A DNA stretch of 64,000 nucleotides. It comes from Azadirachta indica. Taxonomy: Eukaryota > Streptophyta > Magnoliopsida > Sapindales > Meliaceae. The DNA is taken from contig CM040445.1 in NCBI GenBank assembly GCA_022749755.1, forward strand, positions 17,753,182 through 17,817,181, in the 5' to 3' direction. A model generated the notes under the pieces. It was not told the origin of the DNA, ran no database searches, and saw nothing but the letters and a program-made list of their open reading frames with translations. The position numbers and the translations under genes are program-made. This document shows positions 36,441-48,564 of the stretch, piece after piece; position 1 is the stretch's first letter, and each line of letters begins with the position of its first letter.

Positions 36441-36500
36441 TTGAGGCTTAAACCTTGGACCTTAAACTCAAAATTTTAATTCTTGAACAATAAACTAATT
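36441..36500 (-). other. tRNA-like module, left arm
   Basis: The minus strand reads a degenerate A-box region TAGTTTATTGTTCAAG, then AAGGTCCAAGGTTTAAGCC with a B-box-like core. It mirrors 37331-37393. Confidence 0.45.
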
Positions 36501-37330
36501 TAATCAATAGCTAATTTTATATATATCATTTTATATATTATATAGACATTAGATGGATGATAAATAAATGATGATAAAAATAAATTTATCTAATAAAAAA
36601 TAAATTTAAACAAAACTTTTTATAAAAACTAATGCAAAAAATATAAAAAAAAATGTACTTCTTTTTATTAAGACTATAATTGTTTTTAATTTTAATTTTA
36701 ATTCTTTATTCTTATTTTAACAAATAATATTTAATAGTATATTTTGAATTATAAAAATTTATAAAAAGAAATTTATGCATAATCAAGTTCTACAAAATGT
36801 CTTATTCATAAATAGTTCTTTTACAAAAAATTTAGGTTTTATTATTCTATTTTTAGTTAATTTTATTGTAAAAATTTCTTAAAAAATGAAAAGAAATAAA
36901 CTTATTTAAATTTTATTATTTCATTATTATTAATTTATTGTAAAATATAAAAAAATGAAAAGCAATAAAATTAGTTAGATTTTGTTAATTTTATTTTTAT
37001 TACATCTTATTATTTTCTTTTTTATTTGATTTTATTGTAAAAATTTTAAAAAATTAAAAGAAATAAACTTATTTATATTTCATTATTTATAATTATATTT
37101 GATTTTGTCATAAAAATTAAAAAAAATAAATTTATTACATTATGATTTAATTTTTTATTACTAATAATTTTTTAATTTGAAATTATTTTTAATTTGAAAT
37201 TATTTTTTTTTTTATTAAATAATTTTATTCTAAATATTTGTTTGAGTTTTTAAAAATTGATATTTATTTAATTATGTATTTAATATATGCTCACAATAAA
37301 TAATATGGTATATATAACTATAAATATTTG

Positions 37331-37393
37331 TTGGTTTAGCTTCATGGTTAAAATTTAAATTTTGAAAATTGAGGTCCAAGGTTCAAACCTCTC
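37331..37393 (+). other. tRNA-like module, right arm
   Basis: TGGTTTAGCTTCATGGTTAA (A-box-like) and AGGTTCAAACCTC (good B-box match) are spaced as in a tRNA gene. There is no convincing acceptor stem. It points out of the element. Confidence 0.5.
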
Positions 37394-37567
37394 TAAGCAC
37401 AAATATTTTGTTTCTTCTTTTAAATGAATTGAGTTAGGCCAATTCAAAATTAGGTGACATCATCTTTGTTGCTATAGGGACAGTAAGATCATTTGCACTC
37501 AAAAATTAAAACATTAAAGATGTAAGTGATAATATTAAAATAAATTAGGAACGAAATTGGTATTACA

Positions 37568-38050
37568 TGACCAACACCTGTAACACATAAACACCTTGTG
37601 ATCTCCAATATGGAAGCGCTAATCCTGGAAATCAAGGAATATTGTCTCCAACTTAGATTGATACTCCGAAAAGCATAATCTTTATGGCAACTTGTAGTAT
37701 AAGGGACTTCATGGCAGTGATCAAAAACTGTCTCTACAAGCCCTGGCAGCTGCCTGACGCAGGTAGAAGGGCATGTGGAACCACTTGATATTTGAAAGAC
37801 TTGAGATCACAGTAAAGGCTTAATGGAATGGAAACACATGTCATGTTAAAGATACGATAAAGATGAGATAATGTCCTAAACTAGTAAGAAAGTGCCATGT
37901 GGCAAGATATCTTGAGAAAGCCACTCACCATCTACCACGTGTCACTAGGGTTTTGACCAACCTTAAAGTTATAAATCTTCTTTGCTATCAAATATAGATG
38001 ACTTCTAATGAAACCCCTAAAACAAGTCAATTTACTGAAGATGAGAACCT
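37568..38050 (+). repeat. 5' LTR of the Gypsy-like element
   Basis: Pairs with 42912 onward. Its right edge is uncertain because gag-like coding begins almost at once, which suggests that the end of the LTR and the leader were deleted. Confidence 0.55.
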
Positions 38051-38059
38051 CTTGGAAAT

Positions 38060-38720
38060 ACTATGACTTCCATAAAGGCCGTAGACATAGCACCATAGAG
38101 TGTTACCATGTGAAAGAATAAATCCAAATCCTATTTAACAAGGGATACTTTAAAGTGTTTCTCTTATAAGTGCGAAAGAGAGTCGAAGAAATAAGAAAAC
38201 TAAGAAAAGCAATAAAGAAACGTTCAGAAGGTCAATCAAAAGTCGAAATAGCTCATCACAACAACTTTATCAACACCATTAATGAGGAACCTACTTTAGT
38301 TGAGACCTCCAACAAAGCCAAGAAAGCATACTCTCACAACCTCATCTTGCCCTGCATGAAGCACAAGATCAACATCACAAGAAAAACCATCTAAGACACC
38401 AAAGTTAGGACTGACAATAGCAAAGATACAACAAGTAACCACCCTACTAAGTGGCTTTACCAACCATTAGATATCTCCATGTGGAAGTATTATGCTGCCA
38501 ATAACTATTGAGGACGATCCTGCTTAGTTGATAACTATGATAGACTTCATAATAGTTGACCATTTTAGCTCCTACAACACAATCTTAAGATGACCATTCC
38601 TTACAGCAATAAAGGAAGTAATCTCCATTATCATTTTAACATGAAGTTCGTTGTAGAGGACTATGTGGGAATAGTTAAGGAGTACAACAAGTAGCTAAAA
38701 AACATTATGCCACCTGGTGC
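38060..38720 (+). pseudogene. Gypsy gag zinc-knuckle/protease fragment
   Basis: The translation around 38065 gives DFHKGRRHSTIECYHVKE, the FHK-x-x-GH-x-T-x-x-C-x-x-LK signature at the end of gag in Tat/Athila-like plant Gypsy elements. Then comes KVEIAHHNNFINTI (usual INTI-GG motif) in the open segment 38170-38394. Later, broken frames show the protease end with SSYNTILRWPFLTAIKEVIS, matching the family's AYN-ILGRP-L-A--AV block. The catalytic DTG/DNG stretch is not recognisable. Stops occur in all parts. Confidence 0.65.
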
Positions 38721-38919
38721 GAAACTTCCACCACACGTCCTACCCTACTCCTACATCATGTAGAGTTATCTTCAAGCTAAGAATGTCCTTATTGATCCTG
38801 TCAAGGCACATTCGGATGTTCCTTCCCCCTTCATTTAGGATAGGAACCTGGGTGATCATCATATTGTTTATTCAATTTATATACGGTTGCCTCTATGCAA
38901 TTTATGGCTATTCGATTTA

Positions 38920-39185
38920 TCCTAATATGTTTTTCTCTATTCAATTTATTGCTATATGTTTATCATTATGTGCTTACTCGTCATGTACATATCACTATAT
39001 GCTTATCTGCTATATGTTTATAAGTGTGTCGCCATGTGCTAACCCGCCACGCATATACCACCATATGATAATCGTCATGTGTTTATTACTATGTTATCAT
39101 CGCCATACAATTACCACCATGCAATTATCACCATATGTTTATCACTATAAAATTATCATAATGTGTTTATTGCCACAAGTGTCGT
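38920..39185 (+). repeat. Degenerate short tandem repeat (about 15-18 bp)
   Basis: Variations on CATATGTTTATCACTATG / TTATCGCCATGTG recur about 15 times (for example ATCACTATATGCTTATC, TATCACCATATGTTTATC). The open frame crossing it (38717-39268) owes its many Tyr/Ile/Met/Cys residues to this repeat and is not taken as a gene. Confidence 0.6.
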
Positions 39186-40067
39186 CGTCATTTGAAGCTA
39201 GATGTTCTTTCCTTTCTTATCTTAGAGCAAAGCATCTGCAATGCCTATTGGCTCTGAGCCATTTTTAGCTACCCAGCTAACTTAGAGATACAGGCATCCT
39301 TGTCTCGTCCCTCCTTATGCAACATAAAGATTTGAGCATTGGCACTAGGTAAAAGTTCTAAAGAACTAGCCGTCTCCTACTTATCGTCATGTTAAGACAT
39401 TAGTATTGCGACCTAAAAAACAAGAGCAAGAAAGCAAGAGTCAAAATCTAATGTCCCATGTAAGCAAAAGCAAAAGTTAGGGATATACCTAAGTAATATA
39501 TTAAATGTCAAATCCAAAACCTCGTTAAGGCTCAAACGAGTCCTGTGAATTGCCTTCTTTGTGTTAATCATGAGAAAAGCAAACTTCATAAAGGGAAACA
39601 TGTGAGACATATAAGGAAACTGTCCCACCAAGATACCACTCAACTCGATAGACAGTTGGGAGGGTTCATGCTGGGCTCATCTCCTTCTTTGTTTACTTAC
39701 CGAATTTGAGGGGAATCACGCTTAAGGCTGTACCGCTCTTAATGGAGGCACTAGAGGCTTGTATACTAAGTCCCTTAAAAGAATTTAGAACTATCCCAAA
39801 CTTGCTCACCAGTCTTTGTAAGGCTTCTAGATCCTCATTATCCATGTCAACCTTCCTTTTTCTCTTACTCATGAGCTACTACATCATGACCAAGAACAAT
39901 CTAAATTAGTAGAGAACCAGTAAGAACAATAGAAGAAAGATAAGGGAAGAATTATCAAGCTAACACTCCCAACTGATGTAGTAGTCAGCCCTATTTTGAT
40001 TGTCCATATGTCATCCACTATATCAGCGTCAAAAAGGTTGACATCTAATTACGACAACTCTAACTGT

Positions 40068-41492
40068 AAAGGCACAGATCATATCAAGTAGTAAAATAAT
40101 AAGAACAATTACAGTCCCACGAGATTGAAAATCAAATTAAATATCGAGTGCTATAGCCTCGAAAACCCAATTTTAACTAAGCAATTTTGAATTGATTAAT
40201 TTTAAAGGCAATTAAAACTAAAACTCAATGATTAACTAAAAAAGAAATAAAAATTGAATTAACGAGTCAGTGAAGGAATGAAATATGCAAGAATAAACTA
40301 CTTAGGGCCTTGACTTTACTTATTTATCCCTATATTTCTCTTGATTGGTCGTTATTAATATGTTTTGATTCGATTCACTAATCACAAGAAGAAATCTAAC
40401 CTTAACACCTCTCCCAAGTGTCAATTACGGTCTTACATATAATTAATCAAGTCAATATCCCTATCTAACTTAATTAACTATACGGTCATTAAGCACTACT
40501 TCTTATTCAACACTTAGAACTTAATTACCTCTCGGTCTCTTAAAATCCTAAATGTTGATTAGATTATCTAGGTGTTGATCGCCTCTCTGTTCTTATGATT
40601 ACTTAAATTGTGTTTCCTTAATCTGATAAACAAATCAATCTTTTCCAAGAGTCAATCTATTCATCTCAATTAACTAACAAACTAGAGCTTTAGGCAAGGT
40701 AGACAAACAAATCAAACCATAACAACATTAATAACATACCAATAAATTAAAACATAGTTTGGATAAGTTATATCATGACCCTAAATTAAGATATCAACCC
40801 AAAGTATCAAATATTAACATCAAAATCATCAAATATTTCATAATCCTTAAATTCAACAAATAGAGTTCAATGAAATACAAAAATGAAAATGATAAAGTCT
40901 AAGAAACTAGACTAAAGATTAAAGCTTCAATGATTCTCCTTAAAATCTTCTTTCAAAGCTTTCAACTTGACGCAATCACCTTCTCTTTCTAGAATTCTTC
41001 CTTTGTTCTTCATTTTCTCTCACTTAAAACTTAACCTTCCTTTCTTGGTTACTTAATGGCTGCCTCCCATAATCATAAAAACATAAAATATAGCAAATTA
41101 GGCCATTAGTTAAAGATATCATGACCAAAAATCGTCTAAGGACGTCCAGGAGGCATAGAGGCGTAATGGGGCCATCGTGGGTGGCGTGGCCACGTGCCTT
41201 GGTGACAAGGCCGTGCCACAGCTTCTGCCTTTGGGTAGAATGCATGGCATGCGATAACCCAAAAATCCTTGAGTTTGCTTTTCTTGCACTTTGGTCCGTA
41301 AAATTTTTGTATTTTGGTCCCCATTCTTTTTGACTTTTTTGACATTTCTTTTTTAAGCCAGTTTTATCTTGAATGACTGTTTTTCATCTTTTCTGTATAA
41401 AATCACTAAAATTCATGAAATATTAATAAAACTTGAGGATTTACAAATAATTCAAGTTTTAAAGTGGCCGATAAGCGCGTATTCTATATACA
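40068..41492 (+). repeat. Solo-LTR-like block related to 20306-21368
   Basis: Same orientation and order of phrases as the block inside Copia RNase H: a 'tatcaagtagtaaaata'-type start, CCCTATATTTCTCTTGATTGG, a long segment about alternating 'aattaact', GGCCGTGCCACAGCTTCTGC, two 'tttggtcc' phrases, and AATATTAATAAAACTTGAGG near the end. About 1.4 kb; edges are approximate and no target duplication is seen. No protein coding. Confidence 0.5.
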
Positions 41493-41854
41493 TATTAGCA
41501 TTCAGATATTTACGCATCTTCTTAAGTGTATCATCCGGCTAGTTACAATGTATAAACTTATCAACACAAATATGTGATCACATAAGAAGTTGGGAATATT
41601 ACAGCGACCACATAAAGAGAGAGCCAACAAAGAAGTATGTTTACCTGCCCATTTGAAGCGAGTGAAAACAACATAAATCCTATTTTCATCAGTAAAAGTA
41701 AAGCCCCAATCTCTTGGCACCATAAATCAACAATCATCCCACAGCTTATCTGTCGTTAAGGAATTAACCTGGGGGACCACTAAAGGAACTCCTCTTTAGA
41801 ACTACAAATAATAATATCTCTATTTGTTAGGGACTACACTAACGTTGAAGTAAG

Positions 41855-42312
41855 TAAGGGTAGACAAAAAAATTGGATCATATCGAACCGGACCGGACCA
41901 AATCTAAACCAAAATTAATGGGTTTGACCTAGTTCTTTACGTAACTGAGTCCAATTTTGATTCTTAAATTTAAAAACCTATAATTTTCTGTCCAATTCTT
42001 ATTTTGACCAAAAAATTCAAAGTACATTAAATTTATTATCTTTTTAATTTTTCAATAAAAATAATGTCGTTTTTGTACTTAAAATAATTTTAAAATTTTT
42101 TAAAAAAAATTATAATTTAACTTAAAAATCTAATTAAATCAAAATTTGAACTAATCAATCCGATTTTATTTCGATTTTTTATGTATTTGGTCTGATCTAG
42201 TTCGGTTCTCCTTATCTATCTGATCCGATTCGGTCCTAAAAGTAAAAATCCCAAATTTTTTATTTTAATCTGGTTTTTTAAAAATTCAGATCAAATTGAA
42301 CATTTCCCACTA
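41855..42312. mobile_element. hAT-like MITE remnant
   Basis: The left end TAAGGGTAGACAAAAAAATTGG and the complement of the right end (TAGTGGGAAATGTTCAATTTG) have the 'TAGGGxTGGxCAA' look of plant hAT MITEs. The element has repeated 'ggaccggacc' and 'tctgatccgattcggtcc' words near its ends and an AT-rich centre. No clear 8-bp duplication. Confidence 0.45.
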
Positions 42313-42911
42313 TAAAAATAGACCTTTATGTTTATTATATCAGGATCAAAACTCAATATCTTCTTACATATTATGTACATCTTGGCAACACTCCTATAAA
42401 CTATGGCATTCAACTAAGCGAGAGCAAAACCTAGCTCATGTAGAATATGTATGAAAACAGCTAAATGGGTAAGCAAAATCTGTACTCAAAGTTTCATGTA
42501 AAAATGATCACCTCACCAAGGTAAAGATTGCTGGGCTAGAATATAGCTCATTAGAGGGATGTCGTAGAATACACCTCACCAATAGAGGAATGTCGTAATC
42601 CTTCCTTAACTAAATCAACCTCCTTTGAGTCATCTTAGTAAAATGAACATCTAAATAAAATGCATTAAGAAGTTGTAAATCCTTTGTTCCCTTATCATCA
42701 ACGATCTCTACTTGCTCCTTGGATCGAGTCTTGCGGTATAGATGTTCTGGGATAAATATTGGCTAGACATTGTAATGAGTAAACCCATGATATACTAGTT
42801 GACACTTGGTAAGATGATATCATCTTATGCAGAACTCTCTTGGAGACCTACCCACCTGAGTTGGGATTGACCAAATCATAGGAGTATTCATTAAAGGGAA
42901 TACCAGTCGCA

Positions 42912-43610
42912 TGACCAACACTTATAGCATATGATCATCTCATAACTCCAATGTGAAAATACCAATCCCAAAAAATCAAGGGATATTATCTCTAACTTGG
43001 CTTGATACTCTAAAAAAAAATAATCTCCATGATAGCTTGCAGTATAAGGGACCATGTAAAGCTAATTAGCAACTGTTTTCATAGGCCCTGGCAGCTGCCT
43101 GACGCAAGTAAGTGAGCAAGTGAAACCACTCGATATTTGAAATGTTTGGGAGCACAACAAAAGCTTAATTGGATAGTGACACATGTCATGATAAGGATAA
43201 GGTTATCTTTTAAGCTAATAAGAAAGTGTCACGCAATGAGATATCTTGAAAAAGCCACTCACCAACGCTCACATGTCACCAGGTTTTTGACTAACCATAA
43301 AAGCATCTCCAAATTCAATATATGGAAAAAACAAAATAAGGATTAAGGTTTTCCTATATTTGGCAAATCATAGTCCAGAAAGGCTCTCCCATATAATCAT
43401 ACTTTTCTCCAAACTCAGGGCATGATCATTTAACCATCATTCAAACTACCACTTTCTCCATCTTAAGTCTTATCCATTCTTCTCTCTCTTAAAAAACATT
43501 ATACAAAAGATAGTTCCATGTTTTTTTGAGATCTCTATCGACATTCTTTGTGTCCCATGAATAAGTTGTCATTTCATCTCCATTATTCACTTCATTAACT
43601 CCAAAATACA
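42912..43610 (+). repeat. 3' LTR of the Gypsy-like element
   Basis: Starts TGACCAACACTTATAGC and matches 37568-38050 over about 420 bp. The further 280 bp includes a C/T-rich stretch near 43470 that may be the R/U5 part missing from the 5' copy. The end is a guess. Confidence 0.5.
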
Positions 43611-43974
43611 AAGTGCCCCCTAAGCATGGTCAATATACCCACTTTTTAAATGTTTTACGATATTTTTATTATATAAAAAGCCATTATAACTACTGTTCAT
43701 CTCCTCCTCCATGAATGCTGACTTAAGCGTCAATGACCCCGGTCTAATTGTGTTTTTCAATGTAGATGAGATAAAGCTCCATAGAAAAGGTGGAACACCA
43801 TTTAAGGTGCGATACATCTTGTGAAATGCAAGCAATATCACCAAACAAAGACCTTGGAAGCCCTCTTGAGTCTAGCTTAGTTTGGCTTGGAGCATTGACC
43901 AATCCCTCATTATTTGGGTTATAAGCTAGGATATTTTTCCATATCAATAAGCCCTAGTTTGAATCTTGACTTCT

Positions 43975-44990
43975 TGAATTACACATGTGACAGCTTCTTA
44001 GCAAATTTCTTCTCAATATGCCAAAAGCATAATTAAAGATAAATATTAAGGAAAACCTTGGCAATTGCTCCTTTCATTACTAACTTTTAGTCAATAGTGA
44101 TAGAAACCAGAGGATTTCCTTCCATAGCTTCAAGCCATGTCTCAAAAAACCATAAAAAAATTACCTTGTTTCATCTTGTAAAAGTGCACATTCAAATTGT
44201 GTTGATTGCAAATGTTGATTTACTCCTATGAATGGTGAAAATGGCATATCATATTTACTTGTTCTATAAGTTGTATAAATGTAACCATATTCCCAAAATG
44301 ACAACATACCTCACATGATTGAGCATTAACCTAAAAAAAAATAAAAATCAGTTGCCTATCCATTCTCGTCATATTGGATTGCATAAAAAAAATTGAGGAT
44401 TCTTAGCTTGCTTTCTTTTCCCTAAAGTATTTAAGGACAAATTGGGCATCACCTTCCTCTAAATGCCTATGTTTCACATCTCTCAAATTGTTATAGAAAT
44501 CTCTATTATTAAAACTGATATTTGAACCCCTAAGAACTAAACAAACTTTTTCATATGGTAAGTTTTCTCTGTGAAATATTTCAATCAAATTTTAGCAACT
44601 TTAGATAGATATTTGTTAGACCTAATCTTCATTCTTTTGGCAAGAGAAACTATTTTATGATTGTGAGTCTCTGAAAACTTTCCACTTATTTAACTATTTA
44701 TCATACATAATCTGCATACTAACTTCGCACCTACATCCAATCATTGAACAACTTCTACCATTTTTTTTTGTATTTTCTATCTCACTAGTATTTTTTCTTT
44801 TTATCTTTGGCATAAACTTTCCTTTATGTGCACAAAAGAATTGTCCGCTAATCACCTCATTTAAACCAAATCTAGTATTAGATATAAATCATGTTCAAAT
44901 GAAAAATCCCTCGACTACCATTTGTAGTAGTTTCTAGCTTCATTTAATGTTTCAAGAAACATTCCCACATATGGTGCCAATAAATCTTTC
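43975..44990 (-). pseudogene. FAR1/FRS-like gene (FAR1 domain + MULE transposase domain), pseudogene
   Basis: Reading the minus strand from about 44990: PYVGMFLETLNEARNYYKW (start of the FAR1 DNA-binding domain), a GCRCEVSMQIMYDK stretch and an HNHKIVSL zinc-ligand motif near 44650. An open piece (44588-44403) follows with NNRDFYNNLRD and EEGDAQFVLKYF, typical of FAR1-family proteins, then NPQFFYAIQYDENG. After frameshifts come the MULE-domain words KYDMPFSPFIGVNQ, CALLQDE, FETWLEAMEGNPLVSITID and LCFWHIEKKFAKKL near 43990. Intact FAR1-related proteins are DNA-binding transcription regulators derived from Mutator-like transposases. Here at least four frameshifts or stops and the missing C-terminus make it dead. 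It could instead be a piece of a MULE; no terminal repeats were seen. Confidence 0.75.
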
Positions 44991-45016
44991 ATTATTTTTA
45001 CAATAATGCTTTTTTC

Positions 45017-45438
45017 TAAAGGTAGATAGAATCTGATTCGATTCAATTAGCTAAACCGAACCTGAAGTATATGAACTATAGAATTTAATAGAACCAAACG
45101 AGTTCCAATCCAACTTTTTGAAAATTTTTAGAATATTTTCATATAAATCCTTAAATTATATAGAAATTATAAAAACGAAAGAATTTTTTAAAAATTTCAT
45201 AATAATTTTTCTTTTTTTCTATTTGAATTTATGTAAATAACTATAAATTTTTTACTTATTTATAATTTTATGAAAATTAGGAGCTTATATAAAATTTTAT
45301 ATCTTAATCCTAATTAGTTTCCGGTTCAAGTTCAGTTTATCGAACCGATCGGCTCGAAACCAAACTGAATCAAACTTCTTTTTGGAACCTAATCAAGCAA
45401 TTTGGTTCAGTTCGATTGGCTATTTTTGCCCAACCCTA
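45017..45438. mobile_element. hAT-like MITE beside the FAR1-like pseudogene
   Basis: A 422-bp element: left TAAAGGTAGATAGAATCTG, right (complement) TAGGGTTGGGCAAAAATAGC. Near both ends are words like GATTCGATTCAATTAG and GAACTGAACCAAATTG, and the centre is AT-rich. Flanks CTTTTTTC (45009-45016) and CTTCTCTC (45439-45446) match at 6 of 8 as a possible target duplication. Confidence 0.55.
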
Positions 45439-45446
45439 CTTCTCTC

Positions 45447-46519
45447 AAAATTGTTTCTATAAATGTGCTAGACATGTAATTAAAATTAAAACAATAACAA
45501 TTACAAACAAATAGTAGTATCATAAATTAATGCAACATAAAAGAAAAATATGTAATTATGCCTATAAACAACTAACTGCCACACTTCAACATACCAAGCA
45601 TTTCATGTGTTCTAACATGTTTTTGAGAATAAATAACAATTCAAGAAGTCTATTTTTGTCTTACTTCTAAATTCTAATTCAATTCAAGTATTCAACCTAC
45701 ATTGAAAAACAAAAAGCAAAATTCAATAAATTCTAAATAAAACATACAATAAAATTCAATAAACTATTGATAGTGATGATCGTGTTTATAATTAACTTAT
45801 ATATTTTGAATTTTTCATGTACAGCAATATAAAGAGAACACATTTTTTCTAAAAATTATAAAACATATATTATAAGAATTAAAAAAAAGTGTAACAAAAT
45901 ATATGAGGACTTAAAGTAATAAATATTATAGATAAAGAAATAAAAGCGCCATAAAACTATATTGAGCCAAAGTTAGCAAAAAAATAATGGTAAGAAAAAT
46001 ATTAGTGAAATACACACAATAAGTAAAATATTAATGAAACACAAACAATAGCAAATAAAATATCAACGAAACACAAATAACAAGTAAAATATCAATGAAA
46101 TTCAAACAATAGCAAGTAAAATATATCAATTAAACACAAAACTAGAGGGTCAAAATTTGCAAGGTACCTCTAGCAAACCAACAAAGCATAATTCCAGTTA
46201 AAAATGAAATAGTCAGATACTTAAATGAAAAGATGTACAAAAGACTCTCCATGCTCAGCTTCTTTGAGTCATCATATGAACTATCCATAATTAAGGAATG
46301 CAAAAAGTTTTTTACGAGAGATAATAAGGAATTCAAAAAGTTTTTTAAGAGAGATAATGTGTAATAGAAGAAAAATATGAGAGAGGAGAGAAATTTTAGA
46401 ATTCATTTATAAGAGAGAAAAGAAAAAAGAAAAAGATATACAAAATCTTATTAAATGAATTTGTAAGAATCTTTTATATTTGTTAACTGTAATCTTGGCC
46501 CTAGAGTTATTATATGAAC
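45447..46519. other. AT-rich spacer with two small tandem repeats
   Basis: No gene. At 45993-46141 a 29-32 bp unit (AAAATATCAATGAAACACAA...) occurs about 4.8 times. At 46293-46358 a 33-bp unit with CAAAAAGTTTTTTA-GAGAGATAAT is present twice. Confidence 0.5.
45993..46141 (+). repeat. Minisatellite, about 30 bp x 4.8
   Basis: Five successive units begin AAAATAT and contain (C/T)AATGAAACACAAACAAT with small changes; units alternate between about 29-30 and 32 bp. Confidence 0.75.
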
Positions 46520-47000
46520 TATTTTTTACATGTCTTTTCTCTATTATTGGTCTCTACTTGTCTTTTTAACCCTACTTATTTCATAATTTAATTATTTCAA
46601 TAAATTTATATGTTTATATACCTGCAACAATATTACAATATAATTTGTCAGTTTTATTTAATTTTTATAGATCTTTATATCACCTAAATGATTAATTTAT
46701 AATTTTTTTAACTAAGTAAATGCAAAAAAAAAAGGAAAATATATCGTTATATCAAAAAGAGGAAGAATGTACAAATTAATATAATCTATTAGAAATTATT
46801 TTTCTTTTAAAAATCATATATCAAACAATGAAATAATATACAATCTAATATAATTTATTATATTTTTTTTATCTATTATTGTGTTAATATAATTAAAATT
46901 ATTATAAAATATAAATATATTATTTAAAGAATATTTACTCAAAATATCAATTTTCAAACTTTTTACTTTTGTAAAAACAAATAACTTAAGACTTGTTATC
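46520..47000 (+). repeat. AT-rich direct repeat, copy 1
   Basis: Shares ordered phrases with 48565-48935: AACTATTTTTTA, TCTCTATTAT, TTTATATTTTACAT-type, TTAGAAATTATT, GTTAATATAATTAAAATTAT and AATATCAATTT..AAACTTTTTA. Non-coding; class unknown. Confidence 0.5.
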
Positions 47001-48009
47001 AGATTTAATATATATAAATATATATATCTCATGTAAATTTATATTTTAATTAAATTTATATTTCAGTCATATTCAGAGTTCAGAGAAAAAAACATAAACG
47101 ATACCTTAATCTAAAGATTAAGGCTTGATCTAAAAACATGTATAATCTTATAGAGTTGTTGATTCTTTCCCATATATATACACTTATCAGGTGTTAATAT
47201 CTTTTGAAATTTGAATTTGACAGAATACAAATTTGAAAAAGTATGTGTAAATTTAAGGCTCATTTGACGTAAAATTTAAATACAATTTTTGCTTTTAAAA
47301 ATAAAAAATACAAAAAATTTTAAGAAAAATCTGACATTATTTAAGTAGAGGTAAACTAAAAACTATTTTTGCATAGAATTCTAAAAGCCAGTTCGAAATT
47401 AAAAGAAATAAAATAAAATGTGCTTTCCTTGCATTTTAGTTTATTGTTTCCAAATCAAATTTAAATATTTTTTTTTTTTCCTTTTTATCCTAAATATTCT
47501 TTTCAATTATAATATTATAAGAACTAAAATATAAAATTCTCGCAATTATAATGTTATTTTATTTAAAATTTAATAGTTATTTGCATAATCTTTCATTAGA
47601 AAATTAAATTCATTTTTATTTATTAAAATTACTAATAATGCAACTTAAAGTTTTTAATTATATTCTAATTTTTGCAAATAATTTGTGAATCAGAAATCAA
47701 ACAACTTCTTAGTGTGAAATAATAATAATTTTATATAAAAGAATTTTGTTTTTGCTTTAAATCTATATAAATTCTCGTGAATCACTGTGAAAGATGCATA
47801 GCCATCCATACACATATATAGACAAGACTTGTCTTTTTAACTTCATTTTATTTTTTATATCAGTTATATATCATTAGATTATATCATTTTTAAATATTAA
47901 TTAAATGTGTTACATTTAATTTCAATTATTAAAAGTGTATGAATAAATAATTTATATATAATGTAAAAAAAATTATATAAAATCAGTTAGCTATTAATTT
48001 GTTACCACT
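47001..48009. other. AT-rich, no feature seen
   Basis: No coding signal, RNA gene or boundary of a mobile element was recognised. Homopolymer and TA-rich tracts only. Confidence 0.4.
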
Positions 48010-48360
48010 CATGTAGGCTAAATAGAAAAGTCTGGGTCCAACTTGGCCTAGGTAAAACCGGGCTCAACTCAGCCCTAAATAGATTTGGGGTTAAGCTTAG
48101 GCTTTTATTTTAAAATTCAAGTACGTACTGAGTCAGGTCGAGTTTAGGTCTAGATAAAATTCGAGTACCTAAAATATTTGACCCATACACATATATATTT
48201 AGACAAATTCGAGTCAGATTTTTAGAAACCCGACCCGAATCTAAAAATTTCTTATAACTTAAATTCATATTTTAGACCCCCAATTTAAAATCTGACCTAA
48301 ATGATACGTTTAAATAAAATTTTTTAAGATTAGGGCTCGAATTCGAAAAATTATCCACCT
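48010..48360. mobile_element. Possible decayed hAT-like MITE
   Basis: Words such as CCGGGCTCAACTCAGCCC, GAGTCAGGTCGAGTTTAGG and ACCCGACCCGAATC are the same vocabulary seen at the ends of the other hAT-like elements here. Terminal inverted repeats and target duplication cannot be shown. Confidence 0.3.
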
Positions 48361-48564
48361 TAAAGACTGTTTACTTTTCTAACTAAAATCTGAATATAAT
48401 TTTTCAGATATTTAAGAACCATTTATTTTTTAACTTAGATATGAATATTTGTTAAAAACATCTGAATATAATTAACTTTAAAATATTTAAATTTGAATAA
48501 TTTAGTATTTTTATCTTTGAAAAATATTCCTATTTTATTAATTTATTTACTAACAAAAATAAAA

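Larger units (their letters stand above)
36213..37567. mobile_element. Long-inverted-repeat element with tRNA-like modules in both arms
   Basis: Left ATATCAATTTCTTCTCTCAT and the complement of the right end ATACCAATTTCGTTCCTAAT start arms of about 300 bp. Further pairs follow in the same order, such as TTTTGATATTACCACTTTAT / TTTTAATATTATCACTTACA. Each arm carries a tRNA-like segment (36441-36500 minus; 37331-37393 plus). The centre is AT-rich and non-coding, with variations on 'ttatttgattttattgtaaaaatt' repeated three to four times between about 36840 and 37130. It ends where the Gypsy-like LTR at 37568 starts. Confidence 0.6.
37568..43610 (+). mobile_element. Gypsy-like LTR retrotransposon, internally deleted and nested
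   Basis: Direct repeats at about 37568-38050 and 42912-43610 share TGACCAACACYTRTA at the left edge, AGTATAAGGGAC, CCCTGGCAGCTGCCTGACGC, ACACATGTCATG, AAGCCACTCACCA and TTTGACYAACC in order, so they are the two LTRs. Between them are only a gag-protease fragment, a minisatellite, a solo-LTR-like block, a MITE and unclassified sequence. RT, integrase and RNase H are missing. The 3' limit is approximate. Some sequence at 39300-40060 and 41500-42910 could not be assigned. Confidence 0.6.

Noticed and set aside
37331..37393. Functional tRNA gene
   Set aside because: A- and B-box-like motifs are present, but no acceptor stem or anticodon arm can be formed.
38717..39268. 183-codon open frame resembling a membrane protein
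   Set aside because: It is generated by degenerate tandem repeats following a Gypsy fragment; no family match or start context.
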